From contig NC_017586.1 of NCBI RefSeq assembly GCF_000240165.1, positions 1,178,001-1,242,000 on the forward strand: a stretch of 64,000 nucleotides of DNA. The letters run 5' to 3'. The position numbers were made by a program, and so were the translations under genes. This stretch comes from Streptantibioticus cattleyicolor NRRL 8057 = DSM 46488 (lineage in GTDB: Bacteria > Actinomycetota > Actinomycetes > Streptomycetales > Streptomycetaceae). Positions 1-8,346 of the stretch are shown piece after piece (positions within the stretch are counted from its first letter, which is position 1; the number at the start of each line of letters is the position of its first letter). A model generated the notes under the pieces. That model saw only the letters and a program-made list of their open reading frames with translations. It had not been told where the DNA came from and ran no database searches.

Positions 1-91
1 AGGACGGGGCGGCGCCGACCCGCGCGTCGGCGGGCTGGCCGACCTGGATCGCACCCTCGGTGGTGCTGCCGGCCGGAAGGGTTTCAGCCAT
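1..91 (-). CDS. sufD: Fe-S cluster assembly protein SufD (N-terminal fragment)
   Basis: Only the first 30 codons are in the window; the gene runs off the left edge. The reading begins MAETLPAGSTTEGAIQVG, which I recognise as the N-terminus of streptomycete SufD, the partner of SufB in the SufBCD scaffold that builds iron-sulfur clusters in the cytoplasm. It follows sufB on the same strand after a gap of 69 bases, as expected for a sufR-sufB-sufD operon. The identification rests mainly on position after sufB, because the conserved beta-helix core of SufD lies outside the window. Confidence 0.85.
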   Translation of the reverse strand, partial: MAETLPAGSTTEGAIQVGQPADARVGAAPS

Positions 92-160
92 GGCTGTCGT
101 ACTGCTCTCTCTCGGTTGGGAACGTCGCCTGGGAACGCTGCTGGCTTCGGGCCGGGCCGG

Positions 161-1582
161 TCAGCCGACCGCGCCTTCCATCTGGAGCTCGATCAGCCGG
201 TTCAGTTCCAGGGCGTACTCCATCGGCAGCTCGCGCGCGATGGGCTCCACGAAACCACGGACGATCATCGCCATCGCCTCCTGCTCGGTCAGGCCGCGGC
301 TCATCAGGTAGAAGAGCTGGTCCTCGCTGACCTTGGAGACCGTCGCCTCGTGGCCCATGGAGACGTCGTCCTCGCGGACGTCCACGTAGGGGTAGGTGTC
401 CGAACGGGAGATGGTGTCCACCAGCAGCGCGTCGCACAGCACGTTGGACTTGGCGCCCTGGGCGCCCTCGCCGATCTCGATCAGACCCCGGTAGGAGGTG
501 CGGCCACCGCCCCGGGCCACCGACTTGGAGACGATGTTGGAGGAGGTGTTGGGGGCCATGTGCACCATCTTGGCGCCCGCGTCCTGGTGCTGGCCGGCGC
601 CGGCGAACGCGATCGAGAGCGTCTCGCCCTTGGCGTGCTCGCCCATCAGGTAGACGGCCGGGTACTTCATGGTGACCTTGGAGCCGATGTTGCCGTCGAC
701 CCACTCCATGGTGGCGCCCTCGTAGGCCACGGCGCGCTTGGTCACCAGGTTGTACACGTTGTTGGACCAGTTCTGGATGGTCGTGTAACGGCACCGGGCG
801 TTCTTCTTGACGATGATCTCCACGACCGCCGAGTGCAGCGAGTCCGACTTGTAGATCGGCGCGGTGCAGCCCTCGACGTAGTGCACGTAGGCGCCCTCGT
901 CGACGATGATCAGGGTCCGCTCGAACTGGCCCATGTTCTCGGTGTTGATCCGGAAGTACGCCTGGAGCGGGATCTCCACGTGCACGCCCTTCGGCACGTA
1001 GATGAACGAACCGCCGGACCACACCGCCGTGTTGAGCGCGGCGAACTTGTTGTCACCGGCCGGGATCACGGTGCCGAAGTACTCCTGGAACAGCTCCGGG
1101 TGCTCGCGCAGACCGGTGTCGGTGTCCAGGAAGATGACGCCCTGCTCCTCAAGGTCCTCACGGATCTTGTGGTAGACCACCTCGGACTCGTACTGGGCGG
1201 CCACACCGGCGACCAGGCGCTGCTTCTCGGCCTCGGGGATGCCCAGCTTGTCGTAGGTGTTCTTGATGTCCTCGGGCAGCTCTTCCCAGGACTCCGCCTG
1301 CTTCTCGGTGGAGCGCACGAAGTACTTGATGTTGTCGAAGTCGATGTCCGACAGGTCCGAGCCCCAGGTCGGCATGGGCTTCTTCGCGAAGAGCCCGAGC
1401 CCCTTCAGGCGCAGCTTCAGCATCCACTCCGGCTCGTTCTTCTTCGCCGAGATGTCGCGGACGACCTCTTCGGAAAGCCCGCGCCGGGCGGAGGCGCCGG
1501 CCACGTCCGTGTCGGCCCAGCCGTACTCGTACGTGCCGATGCCTTCGAGCTCCGGGTGAGTGGTCTCCGTAGGAGCAGTCAT
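161..1582 (-). CDS. sufB: Fe-S cluster assembly protein SufB
   Basis: A 473-residue SufB, the scaffold subunit that with SufC and SufD assembles [4Fe-4S] clusters and passes them to apo-proteins. The whole length matches the family: an N-terminal region rich in conserved motifs ([29 protein letters not shown]) and the C-terminal SufBD beta-helix with conserved stretches such as [13 protein letters not shown] and GRTSYRG. I start it at the ATG at 1582 because GGGAGGA lies about 8 bases upstream and because this ATG forms an ATGA overlap with the sufR stop; an upstream in-frame extension would sit inside sufR. Translational coupling to sufR is therefore likely, and expression should follow the SufR-controlled promoter upstream of sufR. 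Confidence 0.97.
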   Translation of the reverse strand: MTAPTETTHPELEGIGTYEYGWADTDVAGASARRGLSEEVVRDISAKKNEPEWMLKLRLKGLGLFAKKPMPTWGSDLSDIDFDNIKYFVRSTEKQAESWEELPEDIKNTYDKLGIPEAEKQRLVAGVAAQYESEVVYHKIREDLEEQGVIFLDTDTGLREHPELFQEYFGTVIPAGDNKFAALNTAVWSGGSFIYVPKGVHVEIPLQAYFRINTENMGQFERTLIIVDEGAYVHYVEGCTAPIYKSDSLHSAVVEIIVKKNARCRYTTIQNWSNNVYNLVTKRAVAYEGATMEWVDGNIGSKVTMKYPAVYLMGEHAKGETLSIAFAGAGQHQDAGAKMVHMAPNTSSNIVSKSVARGGGRTSYRGLIEIGEGAQGAKSNVLCDALLVDTISRSDTYPYVDVREDDVSMGHEATVSKVSEDQLFYLMSRGLTEQEAMAMIVRGFVEPIARELPMEYALELNRLIELQMEGAVG

Positions 1583-2394
1583 GCGGGGTTCCTCCCGGAC
1601 GTGCTGGCAGATGCTGATGCAGATGCGTTGGCGTGGTTGGCTTGTGGAACGAACGTCGTGCACACCCCGTCGCCGTGGGCGATGGTGGCCAGACGCTGCA
1701 CATGGGTCCCGAGCAGGCGGGAGAAGACCTCGGCCTCCGCCTCGCAGAGCTGCGGGAACTGCTCGGCGGTGTGCGCCACCGGGCAGTGATGCTGGCAGAG
1801 CTGCTCACCCGCAGCATCGCGCGCCTGACCGGCCACGGCCGGCGCCCTGCGCGTGGTAGCAGCGTACCCGTCCGCGGTCAATGCCTCGGCGAGCGCCCGG
1901 ACCCGCTGCTCGGGAGGTACGTCGGCGAGCGCCGCGGCGTACCGCTCGGCCTGGGCGGCGACCCGGGCGCGGGCGAACTCGGCGACCGCGGCCTCACCGC
2001 GCTCGCCGCCGCCCGCGCTGCGCGCGATCCAGCGCAGCGCCTCCGCGGCGAGCTGGTCGTACGCCTGGTAGAAGGCGTCCCGGCCGCAGTCGGTGAGGGC
2101 GAAGACCTTGGCCGGCCGGCCCCGCGAACGGGAGCCGTAGACCCGCTGGTCACGCGGCTCGACGATACCCTCGGCGACGAGCGCGTCAAGGTGCCGGCGA
2201 ACGGCCGCCGGGGTGAGCGCGAGGCGTTCGGCGAGGTCGGCCGCGGTGGACGGGCCGTGATCGAGGATGGAGCGGGCGACCCGGTTGCGGGTGCCGCGCT
2301 GGCCCTCGGCCTCGCCGGGCTCGACGGCAGGCGTACCCGAAGCGGCGGCCGGTGCGACCGTCGTCTCCCGCGCTACCTCGCCCTTGTATTTCAC
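1579..2394 (-). CDS. sufR: SufR-type iron-sulfur transcriptional repressor of the suf operon
   Basis: A 271-residue ArsR/DeoR-like winged-helix regulator. The helix-turn-helix spans about residues 36-80 ([20 protein letters not shown], then a recognition helix), and the C-terminal half carries cysteines at about 200, 204, 217 and 245 (CQHHCP, QLCEAE, DGVCTTF), the arrangement expected for a [4Fe-4S]-sensing SufR. In cyanobacteria and actinobacteria SufR with its cluster represses suf, and loss of the cluster derepresses it. I chose the GTG at 2394 rather than an ATG 12 codons upstream because it sits 6 bases after a -10-like hexamer (leaderless) and inside a CAAC-N6-GTTG operator. The C-terminal tail is Ala/Ser-rich ([10 protein letters not shown]). 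The stop overlaps the sufB start by ATGA. Confidence 0.9.
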   Translation of the reverse strand: MKYKGEVARETTVAPAAASGTPAVEPGEAEGQRGTRNRVARSILDHGPSTAADLAERLALTPAAVRRHLDALVAEGIVEPRDQRVYGSRSRGRPAKVFALTDCGRDAFYQAYDQLAAEALRWIARSAGGGERGEAAVAEFARARVAAQAERYAAALADVPPEQRVRALAEALTADGYAATTRRAPAVAGQARDAAGEQLCQHHCPVAHTAEQFPQLCEAEAEVFSRLLGTHVQRLATIAHGDGVCTTFVPQANHANASASASASTSGRNPA

Positions 2395-2407
2395 AACGCC
2401 ATTGTTG
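2394..2407 (-). promoter_or_regulatory. SufR operator, CAAC-N6-GTTG
   Basis: Read on the minus strand the site is CAACAATGGCGTTG, an exact match to the CAAC-N6-GTTG palindrome described for SufR proteins. It covers the proposed -10 hexamer and ends on the first base of the sufR GTG start, so bound SufR would block transcription initiation of its own operon. The binding itself is inferred. Confidence 0.75.
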
Positions 2408-2430
2408 CGTAATTCCGTCGCTCGCGACAA
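2401..2430 (-). promoter_or_regulatory. sufR promoter (leaderless)
   Basis: Minus-strand TTGTCG (2430-2425), an 18-base spacer and AACAAT (2406-2401), followed after 6 bases by the GTG of sufR. The -10 overlaps the SufR operator. A second inverted repeat, CTCGC-GACAA-GCGAG (2421-2435), straddles the -35. The hexamers are only fair matches to the consensus. Confidence 0.5.
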
Positions 2431-2540
2431 GCGAGCAGTGGATCATCCCCGGTGCGTTGCGTCACGTAAGGCATGCCTCACTTCGGCCCCGCCGCCCGCC
2501 CCGGTGCGGGACGGCCGCGGTGCCTCCTTAGACTCGCCCC

Positions 2541-3467
2541 ATGCCAAGCACCCCCGCGGTCGAGCTCGTCGGCCTGGTCAAGCGGTACGGGGACAAGGTC
2601 GCGGTCGACGGGCTGGATCTGTCCGTCGCCCCCGGCACGCTGACCGCCGTACTCGGCCCCAACGGCGCCGGAAAGACCACCACCGTCGAGACCTGCGAGG
2701 GGTACCGCCGCCCCGACGCCGGTACGGTCCGGGTCCTCGGGCTCGACCCGGTGGCCGAGTCGGCGGCGCTGCGCCCGCGGATCGGGGTGATGCTCCAGTC
2801 CGGCGGCGTCTACCCGGGCGCCCGGGCCGAGGAGATGCTGCGCCACACCGCGCGGCTGCACGCCCATCCGCTGGATCCGGCGATGCTGATCGAACGGCTG
2901 GGCCTGGACGGCTGCGGGCGCACCCCGTACCGGCGGCTCTCCGGCGGGCAGCAGCAGCGCCTCGCGCTGGCCATGGCGGTGGTGGGCCGCCCCGAGCTGG
3001 TCTTCCTCGACGAGCCCACCGCGGGGCTGGACCCGCAGGCCCGCCGGGCCACCTGGGAACTCGTCCGCGAGCTGCGGGCGGACGGCGTGACCGTCGTGCT
3101 GACCACGCACTTCATGGACGAGGCGGAACAGCTCGCGGACCAGGTGGCGATCATCGACGGCGGCCGGGTGATCGCCGAGGGCACCCCGGAGGAGCTGTGC
3201 CGCGGCGGCGCCGAGGGCACGCTGCGGTTCACCGGCCGCCCCGGGCTCGACCTGGTCTCGCTGCTCAACGCGCTGCCCGCGGACAGCTCGGCGGCCGAGC
3301 CGGCCCCGGGCAGCTACCGGGTGGAGGGCAAGATCGATCCGCAGCTGCTGGCCACCGTCACCTCCTGGTGCGCCCAGCACGGCGTCATGCCCGACCGGAT
3401 CGCGGTGGAGCGCCGCACGCTGGAGGACGTCTTCCTGGAGCTGACCGGCAAGGAGCTGCGTTCGTGA
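2541..3467 (+). CDS. ABC transporter ATP-binding protein (DrrA-like exporter)
   Basis: A 308-residue ABC ATPase. Walker A is GPNGAGKTTT (about residues 39-48), the signature LSGGQQQRLALAMA near 135, Walker B LVFLDEPTAGLD near 155, and the switch His is in TTHFMDE. The C-terminal extension after about 220 is of the kind found in exporters of the DrrA/CcmA class. It overlaps the downstream permease gene by GTGA, so the two form a two-gene exporter. The substrate cannot be read from the sequence; family members export drugs, lipids or polysaccharides. The ATG lies 6 bases after a possible -10 (TAGACT, 2529-2534), and I see no clear ribosome binding site, so the transcript may be leaderless. The gene is divergent from sufR. 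Confidence 0.93.
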   Translation: MPSTPAVELVGLVKRYGDKVAVDGLDLSVAPGTLTAVLGPNGAGKTTTVETCEGYRRPDAGTVRVLGLDPVAESAALRPRIGVMLQSGGVYPGARAEEMLRHTARLHAHPLDPAMLIERLGLDGCGRTPYRRLSGGQQQRLALAMAVVGRPELVFLDEPTAGLDPQARRATWELVRELRADGVTVVLTTHFMDEAEQLADQVAIIDGGRVIAEGTPEELCRGGAEGTLRFTGRPGLDLVSLLNALPADSSAAEPAPGSYRVEGKIDPQLLATVTSWCAQHGVMPDRIAVERRTLEDVFLELTGKELRS

Positions 3468-4225
3468 GCACGTTTTCCCCGAAGCCGGGCGCGGCCCCGC
3501 TGCCCCGGATGATCGGCGCCCAGACGGCGCTGGAGACCCGGATGCTGCTGCGCAACGGTGAGCAGCTGCTGCTGACCGTGGTCATCCCCACCCTGCTGCT
3601 GGTGCTCTTCAGCGCGGTGCGGATCGTGGACACCGGGGCCGGCAAGGCGGTGGACTTCCTCGCCCCCGGCGTGCTGGCGCTCGCGGTGATGTCCACGGCC
3701 TTCACCGGCCAGGCCATCGCCACCGGCTTCGAGCGGCGGTACGGGGTGCTCAAGCGGCTGGGCGCCTCGCCGCTGCCGCGCTGGGCGCTGATGACCGCCA
3801 AGACCGGTTCGGTGCTGGTGACCGAGGTGCTCCAGGTGGTGCTGCTGACCGTGGTGGCGCTGGCGCTGGGCTGGTCGCCGCACGGCGACCCGGTGTGGGT
3901 GGTGGTGCTGCTGGTGCTGGGCACCGCCGCGTTCTCCGGGCTGGGGCTGCTGATGGCGGGCACGCTGAAGGCGGAGGCCACGCTGGCCGCGGCCAACCTG
4001 GTCTTCCTGCTGCTGCTGGTCGGCGGCGGGGTGATCGTGCCGCTGTCGAAGTTCCCGCACGCGTTCGCCTCGGTGCTCCATCTGCTGCCGATCTCTGCGC
4101 TCTCCGACGGCCTGCGCGCGGTGCTGCGGGACGGCGCCGGGATGCCGTGGGGGGACGCCGGGATCCTGGCGGTGTGGGCGGTGCTGGGGCTCGCCGCGGC
4201 GGGCCGCCTCTTCCGCTGGGAGTAG
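3464..4225 (+). CDS. ABC-2 type transporter permease
   Basis: A 253-residue integral membrane protein, the permease partner of the preceding ATPase. About six hydrophobic segments are visible: LLLTVVIPTLLLVLFSAV, a segment around FLAPGVLALAVMSTAFTG, VLVTEVLQVVLLTVVALALG, VWVVVLLVLGTAAFSGLGLL, ANLVFLLLLVGGGVIVPL, and ILAVWAVLGLAAAGRLF at the C-terminus. The cytoplasmic motif GFERRYGVLKRLGASPLPR is typical of ABC-2 permeases of the DrrB type. I use the GTG at 3464, which overlaps the stop of the ATPase gene (GTGA), as expected for coupled translation. The stop codon lies inside a 20-base tandem duplication. Confidence 0.9.
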   Translation: MSTFSPKPGAAPLPRMIGAQTALETRMLLRNGEQLLLTVVIPTLLLVLFSAVRIVDTGAGKAVDFLAPGVLALAVMSTAFTGQAIATGFERRYGVLKRLGASPLPRWALMTAKTGSVLVTEVLQVVLLTVVALALGWSPHGDPVWVVVLLVLGTAAFSGLGLLMAGTLKAEATLAAANLVFLLLLVGGGVIVPLSKFPHAFASVLHLLPISALSDGLRAVLRDGAGMPWGDAGILAVWAVLGLAAAGRLFRWE

Positions 4226-4257
4226 CCCGGGCGCGCCGGGAGTAGCCCGGGCGCGCC
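4218..4257 (+). repeat. 20-bp perfect tandem duplication across the permease stop codon
   Basis: The 20-base unit beginning GGGAGTAGCCC and ending GGCGCGCC occurs twice back to back (4218-4237 and 4238-4257). The first copy contains the TAG stop of the permease gene. Each unit carries CCCGGG and GGCGCGCC palindromes, so it may also contribute to a terminator between the exporter and ctaA. Confidence 0.9.
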
Positions 4258-4307
4258 ACGCCACCCCCTCGTGAAAACGCGCACAAGCGTCGGCCTACGA
4301 TGGTCGG

Positions 4308-5285
4308 GTGCCCAAGACACTCAACCCGTTCGTCCTCGTCGCCGAGCGGTGGCAGCCCTCCCGCAAGCTGGTCGAGCGGGCCGCGCTGGCCACCGTCGTG
4401 ATGGCCGTGATCATCGTGGTCACCGGCGGCGTGGTCCGGCTGACCCAGTCCGGACTCGGCTGCTCGACCTGGCCGACGTGCACCCCGGAGAGCCTGACGC
4501 CCACCCCGGCGATGGGCATCAACGGCGCCATCGAGTTCACCAACCGGATGCTCACCTACGTGCTGTGCGCCATCGTCGGCCTGGCCATCGTGGCGGCGCG
4601 GTCCCGGGATCCGTGGCGGCGTGAGCTGACCCGGCTGGGGTGGGCGCAGTTCTGGATCGTGATGGGCAACGCGGTGCTCGGCGGCATCGTGGTGCTCACC
4701 GGGCTCAACCCCTACGTGGTGGGGTCGCACTTCCTGCTGTCCAGCGCGCTGCTGACGGTGTCGGTGGTGATGTGGCAGCGCACCCGCGAGGGCGACGGTC
4801 CAGTGCGGGAGCTCACGGCCCGCCCGGTGCGGCAGCTGTCCTGGGTGCTGGCGGCGGCGTCGGGGGCGCTGATCGTCGTCGGCACCGTGGTCACCGGTGC
4901 CGGTCCGCACGCCGGTGACGCCCGCCATGTGCACCGGATCCCGGTCAACTGGCGGGAGATCACCCAGCTCCACGTGGACCTGGTGTACATCGTGGTGGGG
5001 CTCACCGTGGCGCTGTGGTTCGTGCTGCGGGCGGTGAGCGCCCCGGCGCCGGCCCGGCGGCGGGTGGTGGAGCTGTTCGCCGTGCTGATGGCCCAGGGCG
5101 TGATCGGGTACGTGCAGTACTTCACCGGGCTGCCGTCGGTCGTGGTGGGCGTGCACATGCTGGGGTCGGCGCTGGTGTGGATCGCGGTGCTGCGGGTGCC
5201 GCTGGCGCTGCGGGAGCGCCCCGAGGCCCCGGCCGGCACCGAGCTGCCGGCCCAGGAGTCAGCGGTCCCGGCCGGGGTCCGGTAG
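4308..5285 (+). CDS. ctaA: Heme A synthase (CtaA)
   Basis: A 325-residue polytopic membrane protein of the CtaA/COX15 family, which oxidises the C8 methyl of heme O to make heme A for cytochrome aa3 oxidase. Conserved features include GGVVRLTQSGLGCSTWPTC with the paired cysteines, EFTNRMLTY, the MGNAVLGGIVVLTGLNP segment, a central TQLHVDL histidine and GVHMLGSALVW. Eight membrane segments can be traced, in two four-helix halves. The start is the GTG at 4308, 6 bases after a TACGAT -10 (4296-4301), and no ribosome binding site is visible, so leaderless initiation is likely. The 3' end overlaps the convergent amidohydrolase gene by 27 bases. ctaB, the preceding enzyme of heme A synthesis, lies nearby at 8347-9291. 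Confidence 0.95.
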   Translation: MPKTLNPFVLVAERWQPSRKLVERAALATVVMAVIIVVTGGVVRLTQSGLGCSTWPTCTPESLTPTPAMGINGAIEFTNRMLTYVLCAIVGLAIVAARSRDPWRRELTRLGWAQFWIVMGNAVLGGIVVLTGLNPYVVGSHFLLSSALLTVSVVMWQRTREGDGPVRELTARPVRQLSWVLAAASGALIVVGTVVTGAGPHAGDARHVHRIPVNWREITQLHVDLVYIVVGLTVALWFVLRAVSAPAPARRRVVELFAVLMAQGVIGYVQYFTGLPSVVVGVHMLGSALVWIAVLRVPLALRERPEAPAGTELPAQESAVPAGVR

Positions 5286-6383
5286 CCGGTAGAGCCGGCG
5301 GGCGTTGCCGGCCGAGACCATCCCGGCCACCCGCCGCGCGTCCTGCCGCGACCAGGCGCCCTCGTCCACCCATCCGGCCAGCAGCCGCTCCAGCGCCCTG
5401 GTGTACAGCCGCACCCCGACCACGTACAGCTCGGGCAGGCCGTAGGCGTCGGTGGAGAACAGCAGCTTGCCGAAGGGCACCAGCTCCAGCACCTCGGCGA
5501 GGACGGCCTCGGCCCGGGCGCCGGTGTGGGTCAGGGCGAGGCCGACGTCGGCGTGGACGTGCGGGAAGACGTTGGCCAGGTAGGCGGCCTGCCGGTGGTA
5601 GGGGTAGCCGTGCAGCAGCACCAGGTCGGTGCCGAGGCCGTCGGTGGCCTTGGCGAAGTCGGTGAGGAGCGCCGGGTCGGCGTGGTCCAGCCGCAGGTCG
5701 GGGTCGCCGAAGCCGGTGTGCAGTTGCAGCGGCAGCCCGGTGGCCACCGCGCTCCACAGCAGGTGGCGCAGGAGGACGGGGTCGCGCAGCCGGGCTCCGG
5801 CGGCCCGCCCGGCGAGCCAGTCGGCGGCGGCCAGCCGTACCTCGGCCGGCCCCGGCGCGCTCGGCTCCAGCGCCAGCCCGTGGCGGTAGGCGGCCACCGA
5901 CTTGAAGGCGACCGCCGTGCGGGACGCGGTGTGGACGGCCTCGGCGAAGGCGGTGACGAAGGCGGCCGGGGTGGCGGCGGCGTCGGCGGCCCGTTCCGCC
6001 AGGGTCTCCAGGCGGACCACCTCGCGGGCCCGGGCGTCGCCGGCCGCGGCCAGCTCGTCCGGGGTCGTCAGGTCGCCGGGGATGCCGGTGTCCACCAGGT
6101 AGGTGCCGATCCCGGTGGAACGCAGCAGCCGCCGGGTGACCTCGTAGGCGCCCAGTTCGCGGCGGCGGGCCAGGTAGTGGGCGGGCGGGCAGTGCGCCTC
6201 CAGCCCGAGCAGCGGCGGGCACCAGCGGCGTACCGCGAAGCCGGTCTGGGTGTCGAAGTAGGTGGTGCCGGCGGCGGCCGGGGCGGCGGCCTCGGTCAGC
6301 AGCAGCTCGAACGAGGCGAGTCCGAGGTCGCCGCGGACCACGCCGTGGCAGTGGTGGTCGACCAGGGGCGGCAGCGCGTCCAT
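5259..6383 (-). CDS. Amidohydrolase family protein (FluG-type hydrolase partner)
   Basis: A 374-residue TIM-barrel amidohydrolase. Metal-binding motifs are visible: VDHHCHG near the N-terminus, a barrel Lys in VAFKSVAAYR, LQLHTGFGD, LLHGYPYHR, and the late Asp in LLFSTDAYGLPE. This pattern matches the amidohydrolase-2 domain fused to glutamine synthetase in fungal FluG and plant NodGS. The gene directly follows the glutamine-synthetase-like gene with TGATG (stop and start sharing one base), so the two are translationally coupled. Its substrate is unknown; a gamma-glutamyl amide or related amide is an inference from the pairing. The 3' end overlaps ctaA by 27 bases in convergent orientation. 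Confidence 0.88.
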   Translation of the reverse strand: MDALPPLVDHHCHGVVRGDLGLASFELLLTEAAAPAAAGTTYFDTQTGFAVRRWCPPLLGLEAHCPPAHYLARRRELGAYEVTRRLLRSTGIGTYLVDTGIPGDLTTPDELAAAGDARAREVVRLETLAERAADAAATPAAFVTAFAEAVHTASRTAVAFKSVAAYRHGLALEPSAPGPAEVRLAAADWLAGRAAGARLRDPVLLRHLLWSAVATGLPLQLHTGFGDPDLRLDHADPALLTDFAKATDGLGTDLVLLHGYPYHRQAAYLANVFPHVHADVGLALTHTGARAEAVLAEVLELVPFGKLLFSTDAYGLPELYVVGVRLYTRALERLLAGWVDEGAWSRQDARRVAGMVSAGNARRLYRLPDPGRDR

Positions 6384-7747
6384 CAGTAGCGCCACCGGAC
6401 GGCCGCGGCGATCTTCTCCGGGCTGTGCCCCTCGAACTGCGCGGCCTCCGCCCGCCGTACCGCCAGCACCGCGCCGAGCAGCACCTCCCCCAGCGCCTCG
6501 GCGAGCACCGGGTGGGCCGCCAGCCGGTCGGCGGCCTCGGTCAGGGTGCCGGGCAGCCGGACCGCTCCGGGGTGGTGGACGGGGTCGCCGGCGACCGGTT
6601 CCGGCAGGGTGAGCCCGGCCGCCACCCCGGCCAGCCCGGCGGCGATCACGGCACCGGTGACCAGGTACGGGTTGGCGGCGGCGTCGAAGCACTTGACCTC
6701 GGCGTTGGCGCTGCCGGGCTCGTCGGGCGGGCCGGCCACGAAGCGCAGCGCGGCCTCCCGGTTCTCCAGCCCCCAGCACTGGAAGGCGCCGGCCCAGTGC
6801 GAGGGGATCAGCCGCGCCCCGCTGACCGGTGAGGGGGCGCCGACGGCCAGCAGCGCCGGCAGCGCGTCCACCACCCCGGCCAGGAACGCCTCCCCGGTCG
6901 GGGTCATCCCGTACCGGCCGGTTCCGTCGCGCAGCAGGTCGGTGCCGTCGGCGGTGGCGCGCAGCCCGACGTGCAGATGGCAGCCGTTGCCGACCTGGCC
7001 GGCCACCACCACCGGGGCGAAGCTGGCGCGCAGGCCGTGCCGGACGGTGACCGCCCGTACCGTCTCGCGGACCAGCACCAGGTCGTCGGCGGCGGCCACC
7101 GGGTCGGCGGGGGCGGTGGAGACCTCGAACTGGCCGGGGGTGTACTCGGGGTGGATCTGGAGCACCTCGACGTGCTCGGCGGCGAGCGCGGTGAAGACCT
7201 CGCGCAGGTAGCCGGAGTGATGCACCACCCTGGTCATGCCGTAGGCGGGGCCGTGGCCGGCCGGGACCACCGGGTCGTCGGGGCCGGGTTCGGCGGCGAG
7301 CCATTCGGTCTCGAAGCCCATGGTGACCGCGATGCCCTCGGCGGCGGCGCGGTCGGCCATCCGGCGGGCGAAGCCGCGCTGGCAGGCGGGGTGGACGGCG
7401 CCGCGCTGGTCGTACCGGTCCACCGGGGCCCAGGCCCAGCCGGGCTGGGCGGCGAGCACGGTCAGCCGCCGCAGGTCGGGCAGGAGCCGCAGGTCGCCGT
7501 CGGGTCCGCCGAGGTGCGGGGAGGGGGCGACGGCGTCGTCGGAGGTGTAGACGTCGAAGATCGGCGACATGCCGACGCCGTGCCGGGCGACGTGCGGCAG
7601 CCGGCTCGCCGGGATCCCCTTGACCCGGGTGATCCCGGCGTTGTCGACCCAGGTCAGCGCGACCGCGTCGACCCCTTCGGCGGCGAGCCGCGCCGCCTGC
7701 TCGTGGGCGTGCTGCCGTGCCCGCTCCCGTGCGCCACCGGTGTCCAT
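6383..7747 (-). CDS. Glutamine synthetase-like gamma-glutamyl ligase
   Basis: A 454-residue member of the glutamine synthetase family, probably not the housekeeping enzyme. The N-terminal beta-grasp shows WVDNAGITRVKGIP. The catalytic domain has MGFETEWLA (metal-binding Glu), EYTPGQFEVS, NGCHLHVGLR (the His-containing motif), SRL-type segments at GARLIPSHWAGAFQCW, and AEVKCFDAAANPYL. Divergence from standard GlnA motifs and the pairing with an amidohydrolase place it with the GlnA-like ligases that attach glutamate to amines or polyamines, or with FluG-type enzymes. The start ATG at 7747 is the first plausible one. A run of 143 bases separates it from the next upstream gene. The precise substrate is not determinable. 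Confidence 0.9.
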   Translation of the reverse strand: MDTGGARERARQHAHEQAARLAAEGVDAVALTWVDNAGITRVKGIPASRLPHVARHGVGMSPIFDVYTSDDAVAPSPHLGGPDGDLRLLPDLRRLTVLAAQPGWAWAPVDRYDQRGAVHPACQRGFARRMADRAAAEGIAVTMGFETEWLAAEPGPDDPVVPAGHGPAYGMTRVVHHSGYLREVFTALAAEHVEVLQIHPEYTPGQFEVSTAPADPVAAADDLVLVRETVRAVTVRHGLRASFAPVVVAGQVGNGCHLHVGLRATADGTDLLRDGTGRYGMTPTGEAFLAGVVDALPALLAVGAPSPVSGARLIPSHWAGAFQCWGLENREAALRFVAGPPDEPGSANAEVKCFDAAANPYLVTGAVIAAGLAGVAAGLTLPEPVAGDPVHHPGAVRLPGTLTEAADRLAAHPVLAEALGEVLLGAVLAVRRAEAAQFEGHSPEKIAAAVRWRY

Positions 7748-7890
7748 CGCCTCTGCCCTCCGCCACTCGCCGACGCCTCCGGTGATCCGGCCGCGTCCAT
7801 GGTGCTAACGGCGCGGGGCCCGGTCGGGTGTCGTCCCGCCCGGCGGGTGGCCGGGCGCCCACCGGACGGCACCGGTGGCGAGCCTATCGA

Positions 7891-8232
7891 TCAGCCCTGT
7901 CCGCCGAGCTGGATACCGGCCATCCGCTTCCACTCGTACGGGCCGGTGCTCACCTTGGCGGCGAAGTCGCCGTCGAAGGAGTCGTGGACGGTGATCCCGG
8001 CGTGCTCGACGGCCTTGCGCGCCACCTCGTAGGAGGGGGCCACCAGGTCGCCCCAGCGGCCGTCGGCGCCGACCAGCACGATCCGGGTGCCGATCGCGCC
8101 GATGTGGGCGTAGTGGCCCTCGGCGCCGCCGTGGCCGTGCGCGAAGGCCGTGATCTGCCGGGCGAGCCGGTGGGCGCGCCGCTCGGCCCGCTGGTCGGGC
8201 GCGGTGGACTGGTCAACGGTGGTCTCTGCCAT
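7891..8232 (-). CDS. Conserved actinobacterial protein of unknown function
   Basis: A 113-residue soluble protein with no signal peptide or membrane segment. The middle and C-terminal parts (GAIGTRIVLVGADGRWGDLVA, EVARKAVEHAGITVHDSF, YEWKRMAGIQLGGQG) look like a compact conserved domain I have seen beside ctaB in streptomycetes, but I cannot name a function. The ATG at 8232 is preceded, at a distance of 7 bases, by minus-strand TAGCAT (8245-8240) and has no ribosome binding site, so it is a likely leaderless gene. It is followed on the same strand by the glutamine-synthetase-like gene. Confidence 0.8.
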   Translation of the reverse strand: MAETTVDQSTAPDQRAERRAHRLARQITAFAHGHGGAEGHYAHIGAIGTRIVLVGADGRWGDLVAPSYEVARKAVEHAGITVHDSFDGDFAAKVSTGPYEWKRMAGIQLGGQG

Positions 8233-8294
8233 GACCAGGATGCTACTCGCCGGTAATCGTGCGAGGAAGAGCGGTCCGCGGCCGGCAACGCCAA

Positions 8295-8324
8295 GGGCCG
8301 GCCCGGAGGGTTCCGGACCGGCCC
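8295..8324 (-). terminator. Hairpin terminator after ctaB
   Basis: Arms of 13 bases (8295-8307 and 8312-8324) with one mismatch and a 4-base loop lie 23 bases past the ctaB stop. There is no T-run, as is usual in GC-rich actinobacteria. Confidence 0.65.
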
Positions 8325-8346
8325 AGGTGGCTTCGTCGTCCGCGGC

